Shown here piece after piece: positions 1 to 11,147 of a DNA stretch of 64,000 bases. The notes beneath the pieces were generated by a model. That model was not told the DNA's origin, did not search any database, and saw only the letters and a program-made list of their open reading frames with translations. This stretch comes from Nemania diffusa (lineage: Eukaryota > Ascomycota > Sordariomycetes > Xylariales > Xylariaceae), in NCBI GenBank assembly GCA_038501195.1, contig JBBPUQ010000011.1, positions 1,984,001 through 2,048,000 on the forward strand, read 5' to 3'. How positions within the stretch are numbered: position 1 is the first letter of the stretch; every line of letters starts with the position of its first letter. Position numbers and translations under genes: made by a program.

Positions 1-249
1 CTGGCCGTAATTGCCTGTCAGCACCTGTCATACTTGCTACAAGACTTACCACCTTACCTAGTACGTAAACCCCCCTGCCCGCCCGGGGGCGCTATGGTGT
101 AAGAATACCATACCTGAGGTACCACCTGAGGTACCACCTCGTAGCTGGAAGCTCCTGAACAAACCTCCCTCCAAGCACCGGTTTACACTCGACCTCGGAC
201 TCCTGATGATGTGACCTAATGGACACTTCAATACCCACAAACCGACGAG

Positions 250-1725
250 ATGGCGGATGAGGATCTCGTACACAAAGTGCGGGAGCTGGGGGACATCGAC
301 CTCGCAGCGCTACTCTGCCTCATCAGCCGCGAGCACTGCATCATCAGCACCGACGCCGAGTATCTCGACGACCTGACCGTCGAGCTCCAGCTCGTCGCCT
401 CGCACACCTTCGGCCTGAGCTCTGTCGTCGTCGACTGCACTCCCGACACCACTCTCGACGACCTCGTCACCGCAATACAATTTCCGTCGCCACAAGTCCG
501 GGCACAGCCGCAGCCGCGCCCAACCTCAATCCCTCACACCCCTTCGCCTCTACACTCTCGCGGACCCGAGTCGTATTTCAGCACGCATCACGGCGGCGGT
601 AATGGGGCAACACATCCACAGCACCAGTACCAGCATCAGCATCAACACGGTACTCTGCGGCCGCCCTCTTCTCTCTCCCCGAACGCGAATGTCACCCCGG
701 CCTCGCCATCCAGGACCTCTCTCCCATCGAGCGCCGCCGCCACACCGCAGCACCACATCGCGAACGTAATCCTAGCCCGGAACCTAAACACCGCGCCAAA
801 AGCCGTGCAGATCCAATGTCTAGAGCTGATGCGCACGCGGCGGATCTTCACCCGCACGGCCGTCCAGGCATGTCCGAAGCAATTCTTGCTCGTTGCCGTC
901 CTGGGATCCGAGAGCGCCGGCACAGCCCGCCTGACGAAGCATCTGAATGATCATTTCTACATCTCGCACTGGCAGGATCCTGAGGATGGGTTCGCACACT
1001 TAGACGAGGAAGAGGACAGAAAGGAGCGTGAGGCCCCGAATGCCGACGACAAGATGGACGGAAACAGGGACGACGACGACGACGAAGACACAGCCAGCCA
1101 AGCGAGCTCGGCAAGCGTCGTCCGCCGAACACGGAGTTCCAAGACTCCATCAACATCAATACCAACGCCGACCCTCGTCCCCGGGCCCGGGCAACAGCAG
1201 ACCTCAGCCACAGACTGGGCGCTGCCGAACCTCGGACAACCCCCGCCGCCCGACAGCACCAACCCCAACTCCAAGAACCACAACAACACCGGCACCAGCA
1301 GCACCGGCGGCAGCGCGGCCCGCCCCACCCCGCTCCTCGCCGAGACGGACATATCAACCCTCTCGACCCTCAGCCTGCAGACGCACGTCGACATCGAGGT
1401 GCAGCGCTACGAGATGAACGTCGTCGCCTTCCTGCGCCTGCACCGCGCCGTGGCGCCCGGCAGCGTGGCGCCCGCCGCGACGACGCACCTGCGCGCCCTC
1501 GTGCGCGCCCTCGCGGCCCTGCACGGCCTCGCCTTCGCCACCCCCGAGCTCGTCCAGCTCGCCGCCCGCAAGGTCTACGCCCACCGCCTCGTCGTCGTCC
1601 CCCCCGAGCGCGAGCGCAGCATGCAGTGGGGCAGCGACCTCGCCGCCGTCCGCGCGCTGCTCGAGGACGTCCAGCCCGAGGACATCGTCGAGGAGGTCTT
1701 GGGCATGGTAGACGTACCGCTTTAG
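250..1725 (+). CDS. Conserved fungal protein, weakly Mg-chelatase-like
   Basis: Single uninterrupted reading frame of 491 residues. The first 75 residues and the block around residues 175-255 (from IANVILARNLNTAPK to the LNDHFYISHWQDPEDGF segment) look conserved. From memory they resemble fungal proteins annotated as magnesium chelatase-like, a remote AAA+ relationship. I see no Walker A motif, so ATPase activity is not supported. The middle is low complexity: a His/Gln run near residues 123-134, an acidic run near 275-282, and Pro/Thr/Asn-rich sequence. The last 110 residues are Ala/Arg/Val-rich, helical in character, and have markedly higher GC and C-ending codons than the rest. The start is the first ATG of the frame, and no intron is needed. 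It converges with GDA1. Function unknown; confident that it codes, weak on family. Confidence 0.7.
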   Translation: MADEDLVHKVRELGDIDLAALLCLISREHCIISTDAEYLDDLTVELQLVASHTFGLSSVVVDCTPDTTLDDLVTAIQFPSPQVRAQPQPRPTSIPHTPSPLHSRGPESYFSTHHGGGNGATHPQHQYQHQHQHGTLRPPSSLSPNANVTPASPSRTSLPSSAAATPQHHIANVILARNLNTAPKAVQIQCLELMRTRRIFTRTAVQACPKQFLLVAVLGSESAGTARLTKHLNDHFYISHWQDPEDGFAHLDEEEDRKEREAPNADDKMDGNRDDDDDEDTASQASSASVVRRTRSSKTPSTSIPTPTLVPGPGQQQTSATDWALPNLGQPPPPDSTNPNSKNHNNTGTSSTGGSAARPTPLLAETDISTLSTLSLQTHVDIEVQRYEMNVVAFLRLHRAVAPGSVAPAATTHLRALVRALAALHGLAFATPELVQLAARKVYAHRLVVVPPERERSMQWGSDLAAVRALLEDVQPEDIVEEVLGMVDVPL

Positions 1726-2433
1726 TCTCGATATTCAATCAGGAGGTGGCACTGCGGTCATAGGGATATCAGAAAGTGAGGTGCATGCGAGCCTCGGTCA
1801 GCATAGCTGTTGTTATTGCAGTATTAGTAGATATAATATAGAGTAGATACCCCGTTGGTTAGGACAGTTAGTCGGGTGAATTTTTACAAGAGCAAGAATA
1901 TAGCATCGATCTATATCGCAGTTCAATTCCAAATTTACAATAATTAAGACAAAAATATACCTCATATACATCAATAATGACAGCAACGGCATTTATCAAC
2001 GGCTAGCCTATCCTCTGCCACCCCCAAAGCGTCTCTACACGCCACCTTCTTTCTAGTGAAGGCGAAGGCCATGGTATAGTCGTTTTCTGTCGTGCACGGA
2101 TTCGTAAATTTACACACAAAAACCCAGTCTTTCCACGAACGCCAGGCCTCACAGGGCCTCTGATGCCAAAGTCTTCCGGTCCCCAGTTGTAGTAGAAGTT
2201 ATCCTTACTTTTACCTCCCCTTCATTAGGTCGCGTAAATGATGTAGTTTAATAATTGTCATGCTTTCGTGTATGGATAGTCCGGTATTCATCTACTACGA
2301 AACGAATTCGCAGAGATGCTATTAGTAGACCTTGCTAACCTTGCAGGACCAACCGGACTCCTTAGCTAAGAGAGGCAGACTAGAATCATGTGTTAGTATT
2401 GTAACCATTCTCAAAGGAGTCTTAGGTTAGAAT
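1726..2433. other. Convergent intergenic spacer
   Basis: About 700 bp between two convergent genes, AT-rich, presumably holding both 3' UTRs and polyadenylation regions. I see no coding potential, RNA gene or repeat. Confidence 0.6.
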
Positions 2434-4086
2434 TTACCTTGCTCCTAAGCACCAACCCAACTCATTATCCTTTATCTTCTTAGCAATTCTGACCTCTCTG
2501 TCAATTGGCATTTCGTAACCTGTGTGAAGAAGACCAATCATGAAGTTGAGATCGAGGCAGTACTCGCCACGACCCTGTAGCTCTTCTAAAGCATCCGGGA
2601 TGTTGCTGAAACCGTCCCATGACTTTTCGCCACCACAGACCGTATGGGCTAGGTCGTGGAGCTCGCGTAGTGTGAAGGAGTCCGGCATGCCGAGGGGCTT
2701 CGTGCGATCATAGAAGTAGGAGAAGATGTACACATCTTCCCGCGCGAAAGTCTTAGCTAGCGAGGGTTGATGCACACCATTGAAGGAACAGGGAGCCAAT
2801 TTACAGCGGGCGTCTTTAACCAGAATGTTCTCAGCCAGGCTGCGACACTGTGCTGGGGCTGGGATTGCCGGGCCCGTTACATTCAGTTCGATTTCGCCTC
2901 TGCCTAGCGGGCTATCCTCGGGCAATTTCACCTTAATGGTGTCGGTTTGACCAGCGTTGATGCAAGGATGATTCCGAATAGGCTTCTCTAGGAAGCCAAC
3001 GCTCTTCTCCTTGGCGTAAATATCATTAAGCAGACTTAGATGAATTGAATTGCGGGCAGACATGAGACCATACCCAAGATGGGAGTGTTGGTAGAGGTCA
3101 AAGTGTCGTCCGCCAAAGGACAAGGAGTACTTGTGGTCGCCGTCCGCCATCTTCTCGGGCATCCCTCCAGAACCGAGACCCTTGAATGTTGGTTCGAAAA
3201 CGATCTGAGTCGATCCACCACCGAGATCAAAGACAGCAGCCGTCGGGCTGTCATCCGGACCACCAATCTTCCCCAAGAGGTAGTTTGTAGTAATCCAGGC
3301 ATAGACACCTTCGTCCGAACCATCCATGATCGCGACTCCATTATCTTTCTCGGAAACAACCGCGAATGGGTAGTCGTTCTCTAGATGAGAACGGACCGTC
3401 TTCAAAATGGCGTCGGCTGCATCAGTTCCTATCATACGTAGACCGGCAGTGGCCTTGACTGCGATCGGAGTGCAACCCTTCAGTTTGTCGGGAATCTTCT
3501 CCATCGCCACTGCGAGAAGGGGATCCAAAGTCTTCGCAGCGGCAAGAGGGTCGTCCTTATACTTGCTCAAGCCACCGACGCCTTTCTCGGTCATCTTGAA
3601 TTCCTCGCCTTCGAGCTCAGGGGTAGAGCCGCAGTTGTTGAACTTGTAAACGTGGATGCGGGATCCGGTGCTGCCAGCGTCGATCATAATGACATATTGA
3701 ACGATGGGCTTGTCCTTAGAGTACGACTTCGTGCATTTTTCGGTACCGTATGAGGAATCAGCAGGGCTTTGGCCTGCTGAAGGCACTCCTAATATGTCCG
3801 TCAGCAATGATGATATAGGCGCGAGCTCAAGTCATGTTGAACAAAGGAACTCACCTCCTTGGTAGTAATCGACGCCCTTGGGAGACAAGTAGTAGAAGAG
3901 GAAGAGGATGAAGACAACAATCGCAGTGGTCTTCAGCCACCGCGACTTCTGGGCCGGGTTCATTCCGGCTTGTTGTAACTTCTCCAGGATGCCGGGTTCT
4001 CTGTGACCGGCTTCGTACCGGTCGGATTTCTCGTGAGGATCGCGCCGAACCTGCTTCGTAGGCAACGAGACGGATGTTCTCCTCAT
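2434..4086 (-). CDS. GDA1: Guanosine-diphosphatase Gda1 (GDA1/CD39 family)
   Basis: Golgi-lumen nucleoside diphosphatase. It hydrolyses the GDP left by mannosyl transfer to GMP, which sustains GDP-mannose/GMP antiport for glycosylation. Exons on the minus strand are 4086-3855 and 3788-2434. The 66 bp intron has a GTGAGT donor and TTAG acceptor and splits a glycine codon; the product is 528 residues, normal for fungal Gda1. It is a type II membrane protein with a short basic cytoplasmic N terminus and one membrane helix at about residues 50-68. Apyrase-conserved regions are all visible: DAGSTGSR (about 114), KATAGLRM (189), DGSDEGVYAW with the catalytic Glu near 238, and DLGGGSTQ (265). The start is the first ATG; an upstream in-frame TTG was not chosen. 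Family assignment is secure; GDP rather than UDP preference comes from orthology. Confidence 0.95.
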
Positions 4087-5259
4087 ACCCTTCAATCACA
4101 GAGCATCCCCACGCAAAAGATGGGGAAGAAACAGCGGGTGGTGGTGGTTGAAAGGGATGCGCACTATGCTAGAGGCCAGGTGTAATTAAACAGGCCAAGC
4201 AACAGGACGTCGGCGGCGGTCAAGGCAGTCGATCGTAAAAGAGTCGGTTTCCGGATGGGCGACTGTCGTGTCGACGGGACAAGGTATTAGGACAGTTGGG
4301 GTTGAACGAGCGTTGGATGTAAAGGGGAAATTAAATAATAGGAGGCAATCAGGACACGCAGGTTAATTCAATCTCGAAAATCTTCGCCCCAATTTCAAGG
4401 TTCAACCTCTTATCAGGGCTGAATCGGTAGATCAGGGGAGTTGATGGGCCTTATTGGTATAATATGTACACCCACTTAGCGTAGGCCTGCTTGTGGCATA
4501 GTAGGTATACTACCTAAGGTAGGTACCTATAAACACGCTACACTGTACCTAGGTAGGGTCTCCTTAGTCTATCCTTAGGGTGCCTTGGATCCAGTCAAAG
4601 TTAGAGCTAAGACAGCCACTGGCGGGGACGAAGCGGGGGGCTTGGCGTGCCAAAGAATGCATGATTACAGATCCGCTTTTCGTCGAGGTTAGGTACCTAT
4701 GTAGGTAATCTATGTTTACTTACTGTATAATAAATAATATGTCCATGGATGTATGTAAGCACGAACCAACACAACAACCTCAGTATAGGTAACAGCCGGC
4801 GGAATGATAGCAAGGGGAATATGAGACACCGTATAGTCCCAATCCATCCTATATCCATATATTTATATAATAGTTTTTACCAGTTAGGAAGCAGTTAACA
4901 TGGAAAGGCCGTATGTATTCCCATTACTCAGAACTGTTTCCGAACCCAGATACAATAATAATACAGTTGAAGGACTTAGAAAATGTAAAACCCGCCTATT
5001 AATGATACAGATCAAGGAAAGTCAAATCCAGCTTCCGGCACCCGGTGATACTTGCCCCGGTTCACTAAACGTGGTCTCGGGGGCCAGCAGAAGCTCCGCC
5101 CGGGGATACAAGTGCTCCAAATCTAGTATGCAGAAGTTCCGGCTGCCATACTAACCCCTAGTAAAGAGAAGAATACAATCATCTTACACAGTCAACCCCC
5201 TCGAGTCCTTCTCTGCTTTCCCTAGTGAAGTGCACCCAGGGTCCTACAGCTCAGTACCT
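4087..5259. other. Intergenic region upstream of GDA1
   Basis: About 1.2 kb containing the presumed GDA1 promoter. Positions 4500-4560 carry a cluster of CCTA/TAGG words including palindromic ACCTAGGT and GGTACC-like cores. A short open frame at 4900-5154 has no protein-like features and I do not call it a gene. Confidence 0.5.
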
Positions 5260-5500
5260 TCATGGTGCTAAGCTCGTGCGGTGAGCTGTTCTAAGCCTAT
5301 GCGTTGTTAGACACCAATATCCAAAAGGCGGGCCGATACGAGGGGGACCTCGATCGGTGTATCTATCCATCTATCGGGGAAACTCACTTGACTTCCTTCA
5401 TGAACCGATGGTTCTGCCAAACAAGCAAGATATTGCAAGCAACGGAAAACAGCCCGAAGACGATGTTGCTGACGAACTCGGCAGTCGGATAATCAGACAT
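5260..5500 (-). CDS. Possible small single-pass membrane protein (49 aa)
   Basis: Tentative two-exon gene. Exon 1 is 5500-5388 and starts MSDYPTAEF. The donor is GTGAGT, a CTAAC branch-like site lies 8 bases before a CATAG acceptor, and exon 2 is 5296-5260, ending in TGA. The splice is in phase and gives 49 residues with a hydrophobic helix at about residues 9-30 and a basic C-terminal tail. The start and helix resemble short fungal membrane proteins of unknown function. Support is the good intron signals and the hydrophobic segment. Against it are the small size and the AT-rich, degraded-looking surroundings; it could be a remnant of a longer gene. The frame is also open upstream of this ATG for about 57 codons. 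Confidence 0.35.
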
Positions 5501-7597
5501 CTTGACGAGATTTGGTTCTGAGGCCCTCATAACTAGAACTCCGGTCAGCATCCTATATTTACTTCCGCGAAGGTTTATGACGTACCTTTTTGAGACTGTG
5601 AACAGGGAGAAGAAATTGGGTGGTGTAACTTTTGGATGAGTTGCAACCGTAGTTTCAAACGCGACATTCAAGAGATCTGGATAGTAACAAGAATATCGAA
5701 TCTAGAACCAAGTGCTTCTTATAACCCATTTTCGAGTCAAGCTTGTCGGTAAACATTAGCTTAGAAATTCCATACATGCGGAATGCGACCATGTGAAAGT
5801 TATAGATAACCATGGCCATGCTGCGGTGATACAACGTGGTTGCGGCCTGGCCTATGTAGCATCTAACTAAGTACAATCCCATCGCGACGCGGCTTAGAAG
5901 AGAGATAGCTTCGCTTATACTCACCTACCTATCCTACACCTCGGCCGACTGATCCGGTCGCATTCACGTACACCTAGATCTTATACTCCTTACTACCCTT
6001 ATACTTTATAAAAAATTAACAACTCTATTAAGGAAAATAGTTAGTTCTAGCTGCAGGAACCTATTCTCTACTTCTGCAATGTATAGGATCTTCTATTTTT
6101 ATAACTGCCTATTTCTCCCACGTATCGGTCGTTGATAGTCCATTAAATTGATACCTAGTTTACCTATTAGGTCACCGATTATCTAGTCGACTATATCTGC
6201 ATTAATGTCTTCGAGACGAAATACATTCTACGAACCAATTTGAGTATTACGGAGTCGCACTAGCTGATATCACCTTGCCACGCTTATGGGTAGTAGAGTA
6301 GCTTCACACTCGAAACCTACTAAGCAGAGAGCAGTAGCAAAGTCGACTGTAACTTAGTGCAAAAAGGATGAGGAGCGCATCTCCCGCCTTGGCAGTAATT
6401 GCGAGCAAGAAAAGTTTTCCTCCTGCGGCTTACTTCCGTAACTCTATGAGCACCTACCTATCTCGCAAAAAACGTAAGATTTGAAATTTCTACACAGGAG
6501 CGAGCAGGCCGACGTTGCACATGAAGAATTTCTTTTTGATATCTAAACCCAAATCGCGACGAGTGAAGTAAGCGTATACATACAGCTTTGTTCTTTGGAG
6601 TAGATACCCCAACTTGCGTACGAAGCCAGAATTTCAGACCTACATATCTAAAAAGACCCTCGTGTTTCATCATCTTCGTGTAACAATCTATAGAAAACTA
6701 GGCATTGGCATTATGCAAAGCTATACCCAGCTTAGAGCATCAATCAATCCATTCTCGCACGATATGTGGCCTAAGTGAATACGATATACATAGTCCAATT
6801 CGCTCATCGGGTCTGGCGGTATAATAGTTGAACCGGAGAATCGCGTTCTCGAGTTATCAGACTATCCGGCCGGCGGGCACTATATGGCTTCGGGACTTGC
6901 TTAGTACTACGCACATAGGATATAGTTGCCGTTTAATCAGATCAATAGATACCAATTTTCGGCTACAGATACTCATGCTTGAGCCAGAAAGCTAACTGGG
7001 TTTGGAGTAAGGATTGGGGTATGCAGAGTTCCATCCAAACAACCGAGGTCAGCTTCAAAACACCGCCCCCGTACCACCTCGGGCCCCCCCGAGATGAAGC
7101 TCTGTGCCGCATGCAAGCAGTTGCTATATTTCTATATTCGAAGGATGGCTTAGATGGTTATCTGCTACCTGATTACAAACACCTTCGGACATTACCGATC
7201 GTATGGTAGATCATGGGCCTATAATATGTAGCCGGATCCCATCACTCAGATCCTCCACACTTTTTTTGAAGTTTTAGCTTCAACACCACGACTTGCGGAT
7301 ACTTCTGAGATATATACCTTTTTACCGATTCATTTTTCTTAGAAGTTATGATTACGAACCTTGAATGCTTTAGTGCTAAACACTCTGCATTAATCCCCTA
7401 TCCTAACTTCTCTCCTCCTATTTATAACTAGACAAGCAAAACCATGTTCGATATATACCAACTCGCTACGCACTGATAACTCATCCCCAGCTTGCCATCA
7501 TGTAGCCTATCACGCCGCCCCAGCCCCAACCCCAGATGCGGCCCCGGCTTCCATATCAACCCTTGCTTGCCGTCTCATTCTCGGCATAGCGAACTCC
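5501..7597. other. AT-rich intergenic region
   Basis: About 2.1 kb of AT-rich DNA with stops in all frames and only short meaningless frames (5655-5924, 6458-6673, 6979-7209). It could be decayed sequence, but no terminal repeats or recognisable transposon protein are visible. Confidence 0.45.
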
Positions 7598-8104
7598 TTA
7601 ACAGATCCCAGCTAACCTCCTCACACCCACGATCTCGCCCTCAGGCAACAAGCGACAGTTAACACCCATAACCACCGCCGCATCCCTCCCAACCCCCCAC
7701 CAATGCGTCAACGCCCCGCAATGCGCGCAGCGAAAGAACGTCGCGCCGCCGCCCTTCCTCTCCCGCGGCAGGTCCATCCTCACGTAGCTCTCCAGCGCCT
7801 CGTCCACCGCCGTCGTAACGCCCCTCGTCACGCTACTACTACTACTACCAGTATCCGTCCCATGTCCCGACGAAGCGGACACGGAAGGCGGAGAGGCGAC
7901 GATGGAGGCGGGGAAGACTTCAGACGACGCCGTCACGGCCACCTCGTCCCGCGGGTAATACGCCCACAGCGCCCCGAGCTTGTAACACGCGCTGCAGTGG
8001 CACTCGTTAATTTCCGCCGGCGCACGGGGCAGCGCGACGGTGATGCGGCCGCAGTGGCATGTTGCTTTTGGTAAGGGGTGATCTGGTAGGGTCGTGCTTG
8101 CCAT
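7598..8104 (-). CDS. GFA-domain (CENP-V/GFA) zinc-binding protein
   Basis: Single-exon protein of 168 residues with the cysteine pattern of the GFA family (glutathione-dependent formaldehyde-activating enzyme/CENP-V): CHCG at about residues 17-20, ECHCSACYKLG at 34-44 and RCAHCG at about 125-130. These cysteines bind structural and catalytic zinc. Fungal genomes carry many GFA paralogues, mostly of unknown substrate, so glutathione-formaldehyde chemistry should not be assumed. A Ser/Thr/Gly-rich insertion (about residues 68-95) sits between the second and third cysteine clusters, where most family members have a short loop. The start is the first ATG and the stop follows RRLAGIC. GC is much higher than the flanking DNA. 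Confidence 0.85.
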   Translation of the reverse strand: MASTTLPDHPLPKATCHCGRITVALPRAPAEINECHCSACYKLGALWAYYPRDEVAVTASSEVFPASIVASPPSVSASSGHGTDTGSSSSSVTRGVTTAVDEALESYVRMDLPRERKGGGATFFRCAHCGALTHWWGVGRDAAVVMGVNCRLLPEGEIVGVRRLAGIC

Positions 8105-8620
8105 AGGAGAAAAGTACCGGGATGGTGTTTTTTCGATAGTAGTCTTCTTGGGTTAGGTGCGTTTGAGTTAGGTTTTGAAGACAGTTCCATTTTGTATGGG
8201 GGGATTAGTGCGGGTTGGGGTTGAAAGGTTCCGAAAGTCTAAGTTATGGGTTCCTCAACTAGTGACGTGATTCTTACCCGATAACACTAATTTACGAGCT
8301 AACCCACGAGTCCAATGCTCGTAAGTAATTAAAACTAGTTGTAACTTGCAACTTAAGGTCGTGCAAGTTCGCAGATGGATTAGAATGGAAGAACGCCGTA
8401 GTGGCAGAGTCACCCTGCCTATACTCAGACACTATTCTAACCTCTCTATGGAGACTTATACGCCCTGTTGGTATTCTTCATACGGGTTTCCACTAAGAAT
8501 AATGGAGGCTAGAATGCAAGGCTGTGTCTATTCCGCGTGTCGCTAATATATGTTTATCCCTAACACCCACCCTGAGACCGAAGATCCTTTACCCTTGTCT
8601 ATAATATATAATGATTCTGC
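8105..8620. other. Short intergenic region
   Basis: About 500 bp between two minus-strand genes. It holds the GFA gene promoter and the 3' end of the PPPDE-thioredoxin gene. No further feature seen. Confidence 0.5.
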
Positions 8621-10354
8621 TTACTTTCTTAGAAGACCTTTACCTAAGAGCTCGGTTCCGACCTCGGTAAGTAAACGCTCGTTAGGGAAGTGCTTTTTCT
8701 TCGCTAAGATGGTCCCCTGTGCATCCATCGTCCTCAGAAGGTCTATTAAGTCTCCCTCCATCGACATGCAGTATGCCAAGAGTCCCAATGCTAACAGCAT
8801 CCCGTGTAAAGCTTCAGCTGATGACTCTTCTTGTGTAATAGCCTCTAGTACCGAAGCTGCCAACTCTATCTGATCCTCTTCAGGGAGCGCATCTTTTGAT
8901 TGCTGTCTTCGATGATTGTTTTCATGAGCCACATTATAGAGTAACGATGCAGCCGCTACCCGAACATTATTGTGGCTATCGTCAAGGAAGCTACTCGAAA
9001 TAAGTTGAGTGATCGCACTGCGCAATGGAGACTGCTCGAGAATCTGATCTGGGAACAAGGGACTCGAGAAGAGATTGCAAGCCATCTGCAATGTGACTAG
9101 ACGGAGCGCGTAGGGGATATTAGAGTTGTTATTCACGGTTTTTAAAAGTGTCACGATAGTTTTGTGACCATGCTCCTCGGCATAGTAACCGCTTAGGCGC
9201 GGGTCGACGAGGCCACACCGGAACAGATCCACAATGGTGAATAGAAGCTCTCGAGGCATGTCTGTCGATGCAGTGAGTATGAAATTTGAGAATGCAGGTA
9301 GATCAGGCAGCGTAGCGTTGGCGGGGCCATCGGCAGACCTTGCCTCGATAAAATGTTTCATGCCTTGGACTGCAGCGTCGTTTGCAGTAGGGCCTAGTTT
9401 CGACAATAGCTTCGGGAGTGGAGGCACTTTGGTGAAGAGGACTGCTTTTGAGTCAGGATTCGACAAGTTCGGTAGATGCAATAGCCGGTGTGGGTGAGAA
9501 GGCCCAGCAGCCATCTCAGCTAGCAATTTGACCGTACCCCGTAACCGAGCAGCATCAGCCCCAGCCCAGCTTTCTTGTTGTTTACCATGGACGAAGGAAA
9601 TAAACGTAGGTGTTGCGGTAATCGCGTATTGCCGCGCAACATCGTACGCCTTCGAGGTATCAACTTTGATTAAAGCTACACTTTTACCGTACTCGGCAGC
9701 TAACTCGTTGTACAAGGGGTAAAGAACCTTGCAAGGAGGGCACGTAGCTGAAGTAAAGAATATTATAGCCGATTTGTTAGCAGCACTGTTTAAGGTAGTT
9801 TTCAACGTCTGTAAGTCGGACACCTCCGCGACGACTGCTGACGAAGATGCTCCCGCCCCATTGGTTTTCTGTTGGCCGTTCTGTATGCCAAGAAGCCCAC
9901 CGTGCTGAGCCTTCCGCTGCTCAACCATCTGCGCCAATTGGGGCTGTAGCATCCGACCAAACGGAGATTCAAGCACCGCTTGTGGCATATTAGCAATGTG
10001 CTCTGGAATCCCTTTCCCCAGCATAAAAGTCGAGAAGTCGTTGCTGAAGTTGTTGCAATTGTGACGAAAGAGATCGTAAGCCTGTGGTGTGTAGATCTCC
10101 CTCAGCGAGTCAAGATACTCGACAATAACCTCTAAGGGCAATTCTGTTTTCCCAAGAAGTATCCGCTCGAGAGGTCTGCCAAGATGAGAGCTGCCGGGCC
10201 TGATAGTGTTAATTCCGTTGTCGTATACATATTCTGTCCCGTCTAGTTCGATGGAAGTATGATAGATAGCATCGAGTTGGAAGCCGAGCATGCCCATAGA
10301 CAGCTGCCGAGCAAGTCCATTTGACAAGTCGTAGACTAGAAGATGAACATCCAT
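8621..10354 (-). CDS. PPPDE peptidase-thioredoxin-PUL domain protein
   Basis: Intronless, 577 residues, three domains. (1) An N-terminal PPPDE (DeSI-like, DUF862) cysteine-peptidase fold at about residues 1-130, with the expected catalytic His32 (IYHTS) and Cys100 (RHNCNNF). Animal DeSI enzymes remove SUMO or ubiquitin. (2) A thioredoxin domain at about 180-280 with active site CPPC (205-208) and the cis-proline segment TATPTFISF. (3) A C-terminal all-helical PUL domain at about 290-575, the module that binds Cdc48/p97 in Ufd3/PLAA. The combination suggests a deubiquitinase or deSUMOylase linked to the Cdc48 system with a redox function, in cytosol or nucleus. This architecture is known from fungal annotation. 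The function is inferred from domains. Divergent with the kinesin gene. Confidence 0.92.
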   Translation of the reverse strand: MDVHLLVYDLSNGLARQLSMGMLGFQLDAIYHTSIELDGTEYVYDNGINTIRPGSSHLGRPLERILLGKTELPLEVIVEYLDSLREIYTPQAYDLFRHNCNNFSNDFSTFMLGKGIPEHIANMPQAVLESPFGRMLQPQLAQMVEQRKAQHGGLLGIQNGQQKTNGAGASSSAVVAEVSDLQTLKTTLNSAANKSAIIFFTSATCPPCKVLYPLYNELAAEYGKSVALIKVDTSKAYDVARQYAITATPTFISFVHGKQQESWAGADAARLRGTVKLLAEMAAGPSHPHRLLHLPNLSNPDSKAVLFTKVPPLPKLLSKLGPTANDAAVQGMKHFIEARSADGPANATLPDLPAFSNFILTASTDMPRELLFTIVDLFRCGLVDPRLSGYYAEEHGHKTIVTLLKTVNNNSNIPYALRLVTLQMACNLFSSPLFPDQILEQSPLRSAITQLISSSFLDDSHNNVRVAAASLLYNVAHENNHRRQQSKDALPEEDQIELAASVLEAITQEESSAEALHGMLLALGLLAYCMSMEGDLIDLLRTMDAQGTILAKKKHFPNERLLTEVGTELLGKGLLRK

Positions 10355-11147
10355 CTTGAAGACTTGCAGCTAAACTAGTAATCTAGAGCCTACTAACGGC
10401 TTATTAGTGACGAAGATTTGAGAATTCCAAGGATTGGTGTTCGAAAGAGAATTGTGAGGTCTTATTGTAAAAGGAGTATTAAAATGTAGACCTACTCTAG
10501 TAGTCTAATAGATACAACAGTTAGAATAGAATGGAATACTACAGAGTTCGAGGCTACGTACAATGGGTGCCTGTGGCTAACAATCAAGATTGCCAAATAT
10601 GGTTTAGCGTGTCGTTCCATTGCACTCACTCAGGTCACTTAACACAGCCGGAGAAGGAACGTACAGTAGATTAGGTAGGTACTTGACAACGCTCTGCTTG
10701 CCCTGTAAATTACTATAGGTTGGATGTACCTAGATCCAACCTCTAAAAATGGGTACAGAGTACCTAGGTACAGTACTGTAGGTTCCACAAACTGTCTCGC
10801 GCATGAAGATGCAGACCAATTAGTTAAGGGTTCCTATTGGTGATTGAGTAAATAGAGGAATATGCTGCTGAAATAGCAGCATTCGGGTTTTCATATGTTT
10901 GCTATTGAGTAAACAAGACTGCCGCAACTTATTCATAATTTTCAAGCTGGAAATCAGTACCATCTCGTCCACACCTTCTACCAAGTAGCTGCGCTAGACC
11001 TCACACCAGGTTCCAGACCAACGTCATTCCCAATCTCTCGTGAAACTGCGGGGCTACCCGCAAGAGGAGGCCAGCGCATCGCGGCTGCTGGGCAACGGAA
11101 GTAAATAACGAGGCCCCACAACAATCCCAGCAGATACCTCGCACTAG
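10355..11147. promoter_or_regulatory. Shared upstream region of the PPPDE and kinesin genes
   Basis: About 790 bp between divergently transcribed genes, so it must hold both promoters. It contains CCTA/TAGG words near 10670-10780 and a 9 bp inverted repeat with an 8-base loop at 10717-10742. No coding frame. Confidence 0.5.
10717..10742. repeat. Inverted repeat, 9 bp arms
   Basis: The arms AGGTTGGAT and ATCCAACCT are perfect reverse complements around the loop GTACCTAG, inside the divergent PPPDE/kinesin promoter. It could be a protein-binding site or a chance palindrome. Confidence 0.5.

Noticed and set aside
5501..7597. Transposon relic
   Set aside because: AT-rich and stop-dense, but no terminal repeats, target duplication or transposase fragment could be seen.
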